A stretch of DNA of 64,000 bases, from assembly GCA_029975475.1 (NCBI GenBank), contig JARKPB010000009.1:23843-87842 (forward strand), in the 5' to 3' direction. The notes beneath the pieces were generated by a model. The model was not told the origin of the DNA. It made no database searches and was given only the letters and a program-made list of their open reading frames with translations. Origin of the DNA: Anaerolineaceae bacterium (lineage in GTDB: Bacteria > Chloroflexota > Anaerolineae > Anaerolineales > Anaerolineaceae). Of this stretch, positions 17,077 to 25,992 are shown in pieces (the first letter of the stretch is position 1; every line of letters begins with the position of its first letter). The translations under genes and the position numbers were made by a program.

Positions 17077-19271
17077 TACGGCGCGGGGGTGCTTTCCTGT
17101 TGGCTGCCTTCAGGGGTCGCGGTGACGGCTGAAGTTGGCGTTCGGGTTACATAGAAAGTCGATTCCCAGGGGAAGAGCGTGTTTGCCTCACCGAAGAAAT
17201 ATAACTCCACCATGCGGCGGAAAATCGGCGCGGCGATTTCAGAGCCTTCTCCGGCATTTTCAGCAAAGACCACGATGGCGATATCCGGCCGGTCGGGGTT
17301 TTGGGCAGCGGTGTAACCGCCAAACCAGGCGTGCGGGTTGCCGGCCGGGTTCTGGGCCGTGCCGGTCTTGCCGTAGACCGGGATGGTCAGGCCGAGAAAG
17401 GCGCGCCGGGCGGTGCCGCGGCGGTCAGCGACGACCATGCGCATGGCTTCCTGAATATCGGTCAGGGTTTCCGGTTTGAGCGGCAGTTTTCCGCGGATTT
17501 CAGGGGTGAAGGTGATGGTGGGTTCGCTGCTCGTGCCGCCGATTTTCTCAATGATCTGCGGGCGGTAGAGCGTTCCGCCGTTGCCGATCGCGGCGTAATA
17601 GTTGACCACCTGCAGCGGGGTGACCAGCATGGCTCCCTGACCGATCGCCAGTTGAACGGCGTCGTTATCGCTGGTTGGATCGGGGATCGAGCCAGGATCT
17701 TCCGCCACAGCGCCGATGCCCGTGGCGGTGCCGAGTCCAAAGGCGCGCGCCATGTTGCTGACATCTTTGGGTCGGTTCTGCCGGAACAGATCCAGGCCAA
17801 TATGGTAGAACCAGGGATTGCAGGAACGCATCAAGCCCTGCTGTAAGGTCAGCTTGCCGGAAGGCGGTAATTCTTTGGCGTAGGTCCAGTCGTAAAGCGG
17901 CTCGCCGGGCAATTCAGTAAACGCGTGCTGGCAGTCATACACGCTGTCTTTGGTGTAAAGGCCGCTTTCCAGGGCGGCGGCCATTGGGATGACCTTAAAG
18001 ACCGAGCCAGGCGGATAAGACGACTGCGCGGCGCGGTTCAAGAGGGGGTTGTTCGGATCGTTGAGCGGTGATTTGGTCAGGTAGCTGACGTTGACATTGT
18101 TCGGGTCAAGGATATTGGGGTCAAAATCAGGAGAAGAGGCCATGGCCAGAATGCGGCCCGTGTTGAGTTCCATCACCACGATTGCGCCGTTAAAACCGGC
18201 GATTGATTTTTCCGCGCCAAGTTGTAAATCTTTATCCAGGGTGGTGGTGATGTTCTCGGAAGGGATGGCGGGGGCCGAGGCGATGCGGGTGATGATGCTG
18301 CCGTCCGGCGCTACCAGATACAGGTCGCCGCCAATCTTACCGGTGAGATAGGCGTCGCCCCATTTTTCAATTCCCGAAGCGCCGATGCGTTCATCGCCGC
18401 GGTACCCTTTGCGTTTGTAGGCTTCAAGTTCGTCTTTGGTGATAAACAGGGTGTAGCCGATCGTTTGCGCGGCGATCCCGCCTTCATAATACAGGCGGGT
18501 GGTGTAGGGACTGAGGCGAATCCCGCCGGCGCTTTTGAGCGCATCCAGACGGGCATTGACCTGATCCGCGGAGGCTTCGCCGACCGGGATGTACCAGTCG
18601 GGACCGGCGTCTTCATACAGCGATTTGATCTCTGCCTGGGTGCGGCCGGTGAGGGCGGAAAGTTCCCGCAGCAGGGTCGTGTTGCTTTTTATCTCACCCG
18701 GGACGATGCCGATGGCGTACGCCTGGGTTTGTCCGGCGATGATCTGGCCGTTGCGGTCGTAGATATCGCCGCGGGCGGGGACCTGGGAATCAAGGCGCAG
18801 GCGGTTACCGCCCTTCATTTCATAGAAAATAATGCTGTCATCCCAGACGATCTTCCAGGTGTTGTCCTCCAGGGTCAGGTTCATTTCAGTGGAGGTCTTG
18901 ATGTCTGTAAACAGGTTGGTGTGGTACTGAATCGTGTATGCCGCTTTGGCGCTGCTGATGTCGGTGACCACGGATTGAATGGTGTAATCCAGGTTTTTCA
19001 GGGTCAGACTGATAGCCGTGTCTTTGAAGAGTTTGGTGAAATCTTCCAGGCTGATGGCATCCCGGCTGACCCGACTGAGGCGCTCGTACATCGCGGCATA
19101 ATCTTCAGCCTTCCATAATTCAAGAAATTCGGAGACGGCCGGTTGAGGATCAGGTGCGCGGGTCGTGTTCACCACCGGCGGCGGCAGGGTCGCCTGAGAT
19201 GCCGGCGCGCCGCTGCCGTTGCAGGCGGTTAGCAGAAAAACCATGAGCAGCAGAAGATACAACCGTTTCAT
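17076..19271 (-). CDS. Lipoprotein MecA-type class B penicillin-binding protein
   Basis: A 731-aa class B PBP that cross-links peptidoglycan outside the membrane. Unlike most PBPs it begins with a lipoprotein signal: hydrophobic LYLLLLMVFLL followed by TACNG, with the acylated Cys at residue 17. Residues ~45-150 form an NTF2-like domain of the MecA N-terminal type, then the dimerisation region (VPARGDIYDRNG) and the transpeptidase. Catalytic SVFK is near residue 423, SCN near 485 and KTGTAQ near 634. The Thr/Pro-rich tail is low complexity. AGGAGG is spaced well from the ATG. MecA-like PBPs can have low beta-lactam affinity; that is not shown here. Confidence 0.92.
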   Translation of the reverse strand: MKRLYLLLLMVFLLTACNGSGAPASQATLPPPVVNTTRAPDPQPAVSEFLELWKAEDYAAMYERLSRVSRDAISLEDFTKLFKDTAISLTLKNLDYTIQSVVTDISSAKAAYTIQYHTNLFTDIKTSTEMNLTLEDNTWKIVWDDSIIFYEMKGGNRLRLDSQVPARGDIYDRNGQIIAGQTQAYAIGIVPGEIKSNTTLLRELSALTGRTQAEIKSLYEDAGPDWYIPVGEASADQVNARLDALKSAGGIRLSPYTTRLYYEGGIAAQTIGYTLFITKDELEAYKRKGYRGDERIGASGIEKWGDAYLTGKIGGDLYLVAPDGSIITRIASAPAIPSENITTTLDKDLQLGAEKSIAGFNGAIVVMELNTGRILAMASSPDFDPNILDPNNVNVSYLTKSPLNDPNNPLLNRAAQSSYPPGSVFKVIPMAAALESGLYTKDSVYDCQHAFTELPGEPLYDWTYAKELPPSGKLTLQQGLMRSCNPWFYHIGLDLFRQNRPKDVSNMARAFGLGTATGIGAVAEDPGSIPDPTSDNDAVQLAIGQGAMLVTPLQVVNYYAAIGNGGTLYRPQIIEKIGGTSSEPTITFTPEIRGKLPLKPETLTDIQEAMRMVVADRRGTARRAFLGLTIPVYGKTGTAQNPAGNPHAWFGGYTAAQNPDRPDIAIVVFAENAGEGSEIAAPIFRRMVELYFFGEANTLFPWESTFYVTRTPTSAVTATPEGSQQESTPAP

Positions 19272-19301
19272 AAACCAAACCTCCTGGCGTTGAGCCAGTC
19301 A

Positions 19302-19970
19302 TTATCCAGTATTCTCGCCAGCAAGCACTTTTTGGCTGATGGGACAATCATACCGCAAATTTTGCTGGCATACAGCCGGGATATCCACCGGGGGCGTCAG
19401 GCCGAGCTTTGCCATACTGCGCGCCAGATGGCAGAGCGGCAGGCCCATGACGCTGGCGAAGCAGCCGCGAAAGTTTTCTACCGGGTGAAACCCGGCGTGC
19501 TGAATGGCGTAGGCGCCGGCTTTATCCAGCGGGTCGCCGCTGGCGACGTAGGCTTCCATCTCGGCATCGCTGTAAGCGCGCATGGGTACCTGTGAAACGC
19601 ACAGGTCAGAAACACGGCGGCGTTTTCCGGGTTGCGAAACGGTGATCGCGGTAAAGACCCGGTGGCTGCGCCCGCGCAGCCGGCGAAGCATTTCCAGCGC
19701 CTCGTCGGGGGTGGCGGGTTTGCCCAGCAGCCCGAAGTCGTCGGCGACGGTGGTATCCGCCGCCAGCACCACCTGGGCAATCACTCCAAACGGCTCCACC
19801 GCGCGGGCTTTGCTTTCCGCCAGGCGAGAAACATACGCCGCCGGAGCTTCGCCGGGCAGCAGGCTTTCATCCACATCTGCCGGTTGGACTTCGAAAGTCC
19901 AGCCGGTCCAGGCAAGCATTTGCTGGCGGCGGGGCGAAGCGGAGGCTAATAAAATCAACGGGGTCAACAT
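19302..19970 (-). CDS. maf: Maf-family nucleoside triphosphate pyrophosphatase
   Basis: A 222-aa Maf protein that hydrolyses non-canonical or methylated NTPs. The N-terminal LLASASPRRQQML is the family signature, and AADTTVADD holds the catalytic Asp; GKPATPDEALEML and KAGAYAIQ follow. The reading frame stays open upstream to 20198 across the xpt promoter and gene start; ATG 19970 is chosen since the family N-terminus begins there. There is no SD, but TAGAAT lies eight bases before the ATG, so a nearly leaderless message is possible. About 25 residues extend past the usual C-terminus. It heads the minus-strand wall operon, 30 bases before the PBP gene. Confidence 0.92.
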   Translation of the reverse strand: MLTPLILLASASPRRQQMLAWTGWTFEVQPADVDESLLPGEAPAAYVSRLAESKARAVEPFGVIAQVVLAADTTVADDFGLLGKPATPDEALEMLRRLRGRSHRVFTAITVSQPGKRRRVSDLCVSQVPMRAYSDAEMEAYVASGDPLDKAGAYAIQHAGFHPVENFRGCFASVMGLPLCHLARSMAKLGLTPPVDIPAVCQQNLRYDCPISQKVLAGENTG

Positions 19971-20020
19971 TTGCAGCGATTCTAACACACTTGCCTGCGC
20001 GTCATTTATTGCCAATCTCT

Positions 20021-20057
20021 GCGCAAGCCTTGCGCTGTGGACAGGCTGATGTAAAAT
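20021..20057 (+). promoter_or_regulatory. Promoter and palindromic operator of xpt-guaA
   Basis: A perfect inverted repeat GCGCAAG-C-CTTGCGC (20021-20035) contains the -35 hexamer TTGCGC (20030-20035); a 16-bp spacer leads to the -10 TAAAAT (20052-20057). The palindrome over the -35 is where a repressor would block RNA polymerase. It recalls LacI/PurR-type sites, but no such regulator is in the window. Bases 20040-20057 recur identically at 22243-22260. Confidence 0.6.
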
Positions 20058-20087
20058 GTCCATACAACCCATTTCCGGAGGAAACTT

Positions 20088-20684
20088 ATGCAGGCGTTGA
20101 AGGACCGTATCTGTTCGGAAGGCGCGGTACTGAATGGGGGGATTCTCAAGGTTGACAGCTTTATCAACCACCAGGTTGACCCGCTGTTGATGGATCAATG
20201 CGGGCAGGAACTGGCGCGGCGCTTCGCCGCGGTGCGCCCCACCCGCGTGTTAACCGCAGAGATCTCCGGGATCGCTCCGGCGCTGACCACCGCTTTTCAC
20301 CTGGGTGTGCCGGTCGTGTACGCCCGCAAGATAAAGCCAATCACCATGCCGGATACCGTGTACCTGACCGTGGCGCCTTCGCATACCAAAGGACGTCTGG
20401 TGGATCTGATTGTTTCTCCAGAATATCTTGCCCCGGGCGAACGGGTGTTGATTATTGATGATTTCCTGGCTTCCGGCGCGACCATCCTGGGGCTGGTGCG
20501 TTTGGCCAAGACCGCTGGCAGCACGCTGGTCGGAATTGGCGCTTTAATTGAAAAATCGTTTGAAGGCGGGCGCCAGGCGCTTGAATCTCTGGGGGTGCAG
20601 GTTGAGTCGCTGGTTTGCATCACGCAGCTGGGCGAAAAAATCGTCTTCGCGGACGACGAACAGGGAGAAACCAGCGCTTCATGA
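20088..20684 (+). CDS. xpt: Xanthine phosphoribosyltransferase
   Basis: A 198-aa purine phosphoribosyltransferase of the Bacillus Xpt type, making XMP from xanthine and PRPP in salvage. The N-terminal segment [16 protein letters not shown] is typical of Xpt, and the PRPP loop reads [13 protein letters not shown] near residues 120-132. GGAGGAAACTT lies before the ATG. The stop overlaps the guaA start (ATGA), so XMP made here would pass directly to GMP synthase. No purine riboswitch fits in the short leader; regulation more likely involves the palindrome at 20021-20035. Confidence 0.95.
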   Translation: MQALKDRICSEGAVLNGGILKVDSFINHQVDPLLMDQCGQELARRFAAVRPTRVLTAEISGIAPALTTAFHLGVPVVYARKIKPITMPDTVYLTVAPSHTKGRLVDLIVSPEYLAPGERVLIIDDFLASGATILGLVRLAKTAGSTLVGIGALIEKSFEGGRQALESLGVQVESLVCITQLGEKIVFADDEQGETSAS

Positions 20685-22234
20685 AGAACGGCATCGTTGT
20701 ATTGGATTTTGGCTCGCAGTACAGTCAAATCATTGTTCGCAAGGTTCGCGAAGCGCAGGTGTACTGCGAGTTGTTTCCCTGGGATGCTCCTGAGTCTGAT
20801 GTGAAGGCGCTGGAACCAGCCGGTTATATCCTTTCTGGCGGGCCGGAATCTGTTTACGCGCCGGGAGCTCCGTTCATACCTGAGTATGTTCTTCAGAGCG
20901 GGCGGCCGGTGCTGGGTATCTGTTACGGGATGCAGGCGCTGACCCATGCCCTGGGCGGCCGGGTGGCTGCCGGTCAGCAGCGGGAGTTTGGGCCGGCGGA
21001 AATCGTGGTCAGCGAGAACAGCCAGCTGATGCCGCCGGGAACCCACCCGGTGTGGATGTCGCACGGCGATCGGATTGAGCGCTTGCCGGAAGGCTTTTTC
21101 ACCTCGGCTTCGAGCGCCAACAGTCCGGTAGCGGCGATGGAGGACCCCCGGCGGCGCTACTACGGGGTGCAGTTCCACCCGGAAGTTCATCACACCCCCG
21201 GCGGTAAAGAGATGCTGCGCCGTTTTGTGATCCAGATCTGCGGCTGCCAGCCGGACTGGACGCCGGCGTCCATCATCGCCCGCGCGGTAGAAGAAATTCG
21301 CGCCCGCACAGGCGGCGAACGGGTTCTGGCGGGGCTTTCCGGCGGGGTGGATTCAAGCGTTGCCACCGCCCTGGTTCACCGCGCCGTTGGAGAGCGCCTG
21401 ACAGCGGTTTTTGTGGACAATGGGTTGCTGCGAAAAGGGGAACGCGAGCAGGTGGAAGCGGCTTTTAGCGGGCTGGCCCACGGCTTCGTAATTTCAGATG
21501 CGCGCCAGACCTTTTTATCCGCCCTGGCAGGTGTGACGGACCCGGAACAAAAACGCCGGGTGATTGGCGAGACCTTTATCCGCGTATTTGAAGCGGAAGC
21601 CAGAAAAGCGGACTCGCCGCGGTTCCTGGTGCAGGGGACGATCTACCCGGATGTCATTGAATCGCGCGCCCCGGAGCGCTCCAGCGCGCACAAAATCAAA
21701 TCGCACCATAATGTCGGGGGATTGCCTGAAGATCTGTCCTTTGAACTGATCGAACCGCTGCGCTATTTATTCAAAGACGAAGTGCGCGCGGTCGGTGAAG
21801 CGCTCGGGCTGCCCGAAGAACTGGTCTGGCGCCAGCCTTTTCCCGGACCGGGGCTGGCCGTGCGCTGCCTGGGCGAAGTAACGGCCGGGCGGCTGGATAT
21901 TTTGCGCGGTGCGGACGCGATTTTCACCGAAGAATTAACCCGCGCCGGGCTGCTGGGCAAACGTGCTGGCGGCGGAGGTGCGCGCGTGGCGCAGGCTTTC
22001 GCGGTGCTGCTGCCGGTCAGCACGGTCGGGGTGATGGGCGACCAGCGCACCTACCAGCAGGTCGCTGCGCTGCGCGCGGTGGTGAGCGACGATTTTATGA
22101 CCGCCGATTGGGCGCGTTTACCGGATGAGCTGTTGGCGCGGGTAGCCAACCGGATTGTTAATGAGGTCCGCGGGATTAACCGCGTCGTCTATGACATCAC
22201 CAGCAAACCCCCCGCCACCATTGAATGGGAGTAG
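20681..22234 (+). CDS. guaA: GMP synthase (glutamine-hydrolysing)
   Basis: GMP synthase, 517 aa, aminating XMP to GMP with glutamine and ATP. The class I amidotransferase domain shows GICYGMQ with the nucleophile Cys near residue 83 and the His/Glu pair in FHPEVHHT. The ATP-pyrophosphatase P-loop SGGVDSS is near 220, and the dimerisation domain ends in [12 protein letters not shown] 20681 is used because it gives the canonical start [15 protein letters not shown]; longer in-frame reading overlaps xpt. It is translationally coupled to xpt. Confidence 0.97.
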   Translation: MKNGIVVLDFGSQYSQIIVRKVREAQVYCELFPWDAPESDVKALEPAGYILSGGPESVYAPGAPFIPEYVLQSGRPVLGICYGMQALTHALGGRVAAGQQREFGPAEIVVSENSQLMPPGTHPVWMSHGDRIERLPEGFFTSASSANSPVAAMEDPRRRYYGVQFHPEVHHTPGGKEMLRRFVIQICGCQPDWTPASIIARAVEEIRARTGGERVLAGLSGGVDSSVATALVHRAVGERLTAVFVDNGLLRKGEREQVEAAFSGLAHGFVISDARQTFLSALAGVTDPEQKRRVIGETFIRVFEAEARKADSPRFLVQGTIYPDVIESRAPERSSAHKIKSHHNVGGLPEDLSFELIEPLRYLFKDEVRAVGEALGLPEELVWRQPFPGPGLAVRCLGEVTAGRLDILRGADAIFTEELTRAGLLGKRAGGGGARVAQAFAVLLPVSTVGVMGDQRTYQQVAALRAVVSDDFMTADWARLPDELLARVANRIVNEVRGINRVVYDITSKPPATIEWE

Positions 22235-22242
22235 GATAAACC

Positions 22243-22260
22243 GACAGGCTGATGTAAAAT
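22243..22260 (+). promoter_or_regulatory. Repeated promoter element before the FHA operon
   Basis: This 18-base element, GACAGGCTGATGTAAAAT, is identical to 20040-20057 in the xpt promoter. It ends in the -10 hexamer TAAAAT, placed exactly six bases before the GTG start at 22267. The -35 position (22232-22237) is poor, so an activator or the extended -10 may compensate. Little else surrounds it in the 32-bp gap after guaA. Confidence 0.55.
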
Positions 22261-22266
22261 AATTCT

Positions 22267-24189
22267 GTGGGCCACCCGCTTCTAAAGTGTAAATTTGCTT
22301 ATCTGGTTCTGGCAGCGGCTGTTCTGGCGGCCGCTGTCTTTCAGCCTGCCCGGGCGCAGAGCGCCGCGCGCATGACCGTCAGCGCGCCGGACACCCATTC
22401 GTACCCCGATCTTTATGTTAACCTCGAGCTGTATGATGCTTCGGGCAGATTTATCCGCGATGCCAAAGCGGATGAACTGGAACTGTATGAAAACGGCGAA
22501 TTTCGCCTGGTCGAAGACCTGGAATTGATCGAACCGGGCGTGCAGATCCTTGTCGCCCTCAACCCCGGGCCAGAAATGGCAAACCGCTACGCCGGCCAAA
22601 CCCGCCTTGAAGCCCTGCGCAGGGTGTTTACCGAGTGGGCCGCGGGTCAAACCAGCACCAGCAAGCACGCTTATAATTTTGTGACCACTTCTGGTGTGCA
22701 GGCAGCCAACCTGAGCGATCCGGCGGAGTGGTCTCAGGCGCTTCAGGCTTACCAGCCTGACATTTTGCGCATGCAGCCCGCGCTGACCGCGCTGACCCAG
22801 GCGGTGGATGCCGCGGTGAGCCCGCCCTCACGCGATATGAAACGGGTGATCTATTACCTGACGGTTCTGCCGCTGGAACCGCAGCTGCAGGCGATCCAGG
22901 CTTTAACCGAGCGGGCCGCCAGTTTAAATATTCGCGTCAATGTCTGGCTGGTGGCGACGCCTGGCAGCCTGACCACCCCTGCGGGCAAGGCGATGCAAAC
23001 CCTGGCCAGCGCCACGGGAGGCGAATTTTTCCTCTTCACCGGGCCAGAAACTCCGCCGTCGATTGAAGCGGGTTTAGACCCGCTGCGGCAAATTTACCGC
23101 GCGCGGTACCGCTCGAAGATTACTGGCGGCGGCCTGCATACCCTGGAGGTTAAATTCAAGCGCGGCGATTTTCAACTGGCTGCCCCGCCGGTGGAGTTTG
23201 AATTGAACATTCTGCCGCCGAACCCGATCTTTGTTCAGCCGCCTTCATCCGTCGAACTGACCTGGCAGGAAGTGGACAGTGAAGAAGAAGCCGTTTTGCA
23301 GCCGGCTGCCATTCCGCTGCAGTTGATGCTGGAATTCCCGGACGGCCGACCGCGCGCCTTAAAAAGGCTCACCCTCTTCCTGGACGGTCAGGCGGTGGTC
23401 GAATTTGATACCCCCCCCTTTGACCTGCTTGCCCTGCCAACCCGCGAACTAAACACTTCCGGTCAGCACCTGATTCGGGTTGAAGTGGAAGATATCGCCG
23501 GTCTGAGCGGTTCGACCCTTGAGCTGCCGGTCGCCTTTAATTTCCCGCCCAAACCGCGCAATTTGCTGCGCGCCATCCTGCGCGAAATCACCTGGCAGCG
23601 CGTTCTGGTCGTCCTGGCGGTTCTGGCAGCCGGGGCGCTCCTGGCCGGATTCTTAATCCGGTCCGGGAAGCGCGGCGTGTGGACCAGACCCGATTCGAAA
23701 GCCCGGCGGGCCGCGCAGGACCCGCTGACCCAGCCCATCGCAATCACGCGCGAGGCGCCGCGCGCTTATATTCCGGCCGGGCAGGAACGGCCAAGCTGGC
23801 CGCTGGCTGCCGGGCAGCCCGCCCCGGCGCGCCTGGTGCGGATCAGCGAGCCGGAATTGCAGGCTATACCAGGCGAAGCCTTTGCTATAATTCAAAAGGA
23901 AGTTACGATCGGCAGCAATCCCCGGCAGGCCCAGATGGTCGTGGATGATTCAACCGTTCAGGGCCTGCACGCCCGGATTTTCCAGAGCGCTGACGGCGCT
24001 TATGTTCTGGCTGATGCGGGCTCCACGGCGGGCAGCTGGTTGAACTACGCGCCGGTATCCTCGCAGGGAGCAGCCCTGGAGCACGGCGACATCATCCATT
24101 TTGGCCGGGCGGCCTTTCGTTTTGAACTGGCCCGGCCGCCGCTGCGACAGTTGATTGTCAAAAAGGTGGATGAGCATGAAACGGATTGA
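22267..24189 (+). CDS. Exported vWA-like protein with transmembrane segment and FHA domain
   Basis: A 640-aa protein that links an extracytoplasmic part to a cytoplasmic phosphothreonine reader. After a signal-like N-terminus (YLVLAAAVLAAAVF, PARAQS), residues ~35-300 resemble a von Willebrand A fold without a clear DxSxS metal site. A beta-rich segment follows. RVLVVLAVLAAGALLAGFLI (~450-470) is a membrane span, and the last ~100 residues are an FHA domain (VTIGSN, HARI, GSTAGSWLN). The GTG start has no SD but lies six bases after a -10, so the mRNA may be leaderless. It overlaps the PP2C gene, pointing to Ser/Thr phosphorylation signalling. Confidence 0.8.
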   Translation: MGHPLLKCKFAYLVLAAAVLAAAVFQPARAQSAARMTVSAPDTHSYPDLYVNLELYDASGRFIRDAKADELELYENGEFRLVEDLELIEPGVQILVALNPGPEMANRYAGQTRLEALRRVFTEWAAGQTSTSKHAYNFVTTSGVQAANLSDPAEWSQALQAYQPDILRMQPALTALTQAVDAAVSPPSRDMKRVIYYLTVLPLEPQLQAIQALTERAASLNIRVNVWLVATPGSLTTPAGKAMQTLASATGGEFFLFTGPETPPSIEAGLDPLRQIYRARYRSKITGGGLHTLEVKFKRGDFQLAAPPVEFELNILPPNPIFVQPPSSVELTWQEVDSEEEAVLQPAAIPLQLMLEFPDGRPRALKRLTLFLDGQAVVEFDTPPFDLLALPTRELNTSGQHLIRVEVEDIAGLSGSTLELPVAFNFPPKPRNLLRAILREITWQRVLVVLAVLAAGALLAGFLIRSGKRGVWTRPDSKARRAAQDPLTQPIAITREAPRAYIPAGQERPSWPLAAGQPAPARLVRISEPELQAIPGEAFAIIQKEVTIGSNPRQAQMVVDDSTVQGLHARIFQSADGAYVLADAGSTAGSWLNYAPVSSQGAALEHGDIIHFGRAAFRFELARPPLRQLIVKKVDEHETD

Positions 24190-25330
24190 TACCGCCCACA
24201 TGCCGGTGGTGGCGCGCACACACCCGGGCATGACAGGGAAAAATAATGAAGACCGCTACGGGGTTTCCGCTTTCGCTTACGGGCGGGCGGCTGTGCCGGT
24301 GCTCCTGGCTGTGCTGTGCGACGGCATCGGCGGGCATAAGGCCGGCGAGGTCGCGGCAGAGATGGCCGTCAACCACATCTCTCACCTGGTGGCTTCCAGC
24401 GACGGGCGTCAGCCGCGCGAGACCTTGCGGTCGGCCGTCCGGGCGGCCGGCGAAGCGATCTTCGCCCAGTCGCAGGCCAATGGCGAGCAGCGCGGCATGG
24501 GGGCGACTCTCTCCTGCGCTTACATTGACAACCGCAACCTTTACACAACCACTGTCGGGGATTCGCGCGTTTATCTGCTGCGCGCTGGAAAGCTGCTCCA
24601 GCTTTCCACCGACCACACCTGGATCCAGGAAGCGCTGGAGACCGGCCTCCTCAAGCCAGAACAGGCCAAGGGGCACCCCAACGCGCACGTCATCCGCCGA
24701 TTCCTGGGTTCGCCCGTCCCGCCGGAGCCGGATTTTCGGATCAGGCTGACCGGTGAGGAAACCAATGAAGAGGCGGAAGCCAACCAGGGGCTGCCGCTGG
24801 AAACTGGCGATGTGATCCTGTTGTGTTCAGACGGCCTGACCGATCTGGTGACCAACCCGGAAATCGAGGCAGTGCTGAACAGCATGACGATGGACGAGGC
24901 GGCCGATATTCTCATCAGTATGGCCTGTCAGCGCGGCGGACACGATAACATCACCCTGATCTTGATCCGGGTGCCGGAAGCGCCGCCCCCGGCCAGCACG
25001 CGTAAATGGCCGCGCCTGGCGCTGTTTGGCGCCATCAGCCTGGTTATCCTGTTGATCCTGCTCGGGCTGCTCTTTGCCCTCACGGGCTGGCTGGACCGCC
25101 AACCGGTGAGGGAAGGCGGCGGAACCCCCGCGCCTTTTGCCCAGACGGTTGGCCCCGGCGCGGCTACCGAAGCGGAGAGCCTCCCGCCGCTGGAATTCCC
25201 AAGCGCGACGTCTCCGGTGGTTACCGCTTCTCCTTCCGGTCCGACCATCACCCCCTGGCCGACCAACACCTTCGCGCCCAGCCCCACACCCGGCCCGACG
25301 GGCACTCAGACTCAGACCAAAGCGCCTTGA
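24176..25330 (+). CDS. PP2C-family Ser/Thr protein phosphatase, membrane-anchored
   Basis: A 384-aa metal-dependent phosphatase. Metal-binding motifs are NNEDRYG (~22), CDGIGGHKAGE (~47), CSDGLTDL (~215) and GGHDNITLI (~255). A membrane segment LALFGAISLVILLILLGLL (~285-303) is followed by a Pro/Thr/Ser-rich extracellular tail. It should dephosphorylate proteins modified by a Hanks-type kinase, which is not encoded in the window. ATG 24176 has AAGGTGG six bases upstream; ATG 24170 is an alternative. Overlap with the FHA gene and with the next gene indicates a three-gene unit. Confidence 0.92.
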   Translation: MKRIDTAHMPVVARTHPGMTGKNNEDRYGVSAFAYGRAAVPVLLAVLCDGIGGHKAGEVAAEMAVNHISHLVASSDGRQPRETLRSAVRAAGEAIFAQSQANGEQRGMGATLSCAYIDNRNLYTTTVGDSRVYLLRAGKLLQLSTDHTWIQEALETGLLKPEQAKGHPNAHVIRRFLGSPVPPEPDFRIRLTGEETNEEAEANQGLPLETGDVILLCSDGLTDLVTNPEIEAVLNSMTMDEAADILISMACQRGGHDNITLILIRVPEAPPPASTRKWPRLALFGAISLVILLILLGLLFALTGWLDRQPVREGGGTPAPFAQTVGPGAATEAESLPPLEFPSATSPVVTASPSGPTITPWPTNTFAPSPTPGPTGTQTQTKAP

Positions 25331-25950
25331 TGAACGTTTTTCCAAAATCTGCTGTACGCGAACTGCCCGCTGGCTACCGGCCTGTCGGGCGGTTTGATAT
25401 TCGCGACACGCGCCGCCTGCTGCTCTTGAATGTTCTGGGACTGGGGCTGCTGGCGGCTTCGGGTTGGGCTTTCACCCGACTGCTGCTGGCGCTGCGCCCC
25501 GCGGACGGGGCGGCGGCGTTATCCGTATCCATCGACGGCTTTGGCGGATTAATCTCATCCGTGGCCGCTCTGATCGGTTCGCTGATTGTGATGGTCGTTC
25601 TGCATGAAGGCGCGCACGGGATTTTCTTCTGGCTGTTCACTCACCAGCCCCCGGCTTTCTCTTTCAAGTGGACTCATGCCTACGCCGCCGCGCCGGGCTG
25701 GTTCTTTCCGCGCGGACAGTATTTGCTGACTGCGCTGGCCCCGGCCGTGCTGGTCAGTCTGCTGGGAGTCGGCCTGATGCTGATCTTGCCGGTTGGCTGG
25801 CTGTTCCCCCTGGTTTTGATGCTGGTATTTAACTTCAGCGGGGCGGTGGCGGACTTCTGGGTGGCAGTCTGGCTGCTGCGCCAGCCGGCGGGTGTTCTCG
25901 CGCTGGATGAGGGCGACGCGGTGATGTTGTTTCTTCCAGACGCCGGGTAA
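25330..25950 (+). CDS. DUF3267-like membrane protein with HExxH motif
   Basis: A 206-aa integral membrane protein with about four spans: LLLLNVLGLGLLAASGWAF, LISSVAALIGSLIVMVVL, LLTALAPAVLVSLLGVGLMLIL and a short C-terminal pair. The motif VVLHEGAHGIFFW places HEGAH at the end of a span, as in DUF3267 and site-2-protease-like putative zinc metalloproteases. A later Asp in GAVADFW could be the third ligand. Its ATG shares a base with the PP2C stop (TGATG). Whether it is proteolytic is untested; its place after the phosphatase suggests envelope signalling. Confidence 0.75.
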   Translation: MNVFPKSAVRELPAGYRPVGRFDIRDTRRLLLLNVLGLGLLAASGWAFTRLLLALRPADGAAALSVSIDGFGGLISSVAALIGSLIVMVVLHEGAHGIFFWLFTHQPPAFSFKWTHAYAAAPGWFFPRGQYLLTALAPAVLVSLLGVGLMLILPVGWLFPLVLMLVFNFSGAVADFWVAVWLLRQPAGVLALDEGDAVMLFLPDAG

Positions 25951-25952
25951 AT

Positions 25953-25978
25953 AAAAACCGGACGGCTCAGCCGTCCGG
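25953..25978 (-). terminator. Terminator of the response regulator gene
   Basis: CCGGACGGC/GCCGTCCGG with a three-base loop (25958-25978) is followed on the minus strand by a TTTTTAT tail, so it serves the minus-strand gene ending at 25993. On the plus strand there is no T run. Confidence 0.8.
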
Positions 25979-25992
25979 CAGGGAAAGCAGGA

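Noticed and set aside
19971..20087. Purine riboswitch upstream of xpt
   Set aside because: Only about 25 bases separate the predicted transcript start from the ribosome site, too short for an aptamer.
19971..20198. In-frame upstream extension of maf
   Set aside because: It would overlap the xpt promoter and the first codons of xpt; the Maf family start is at 19970.
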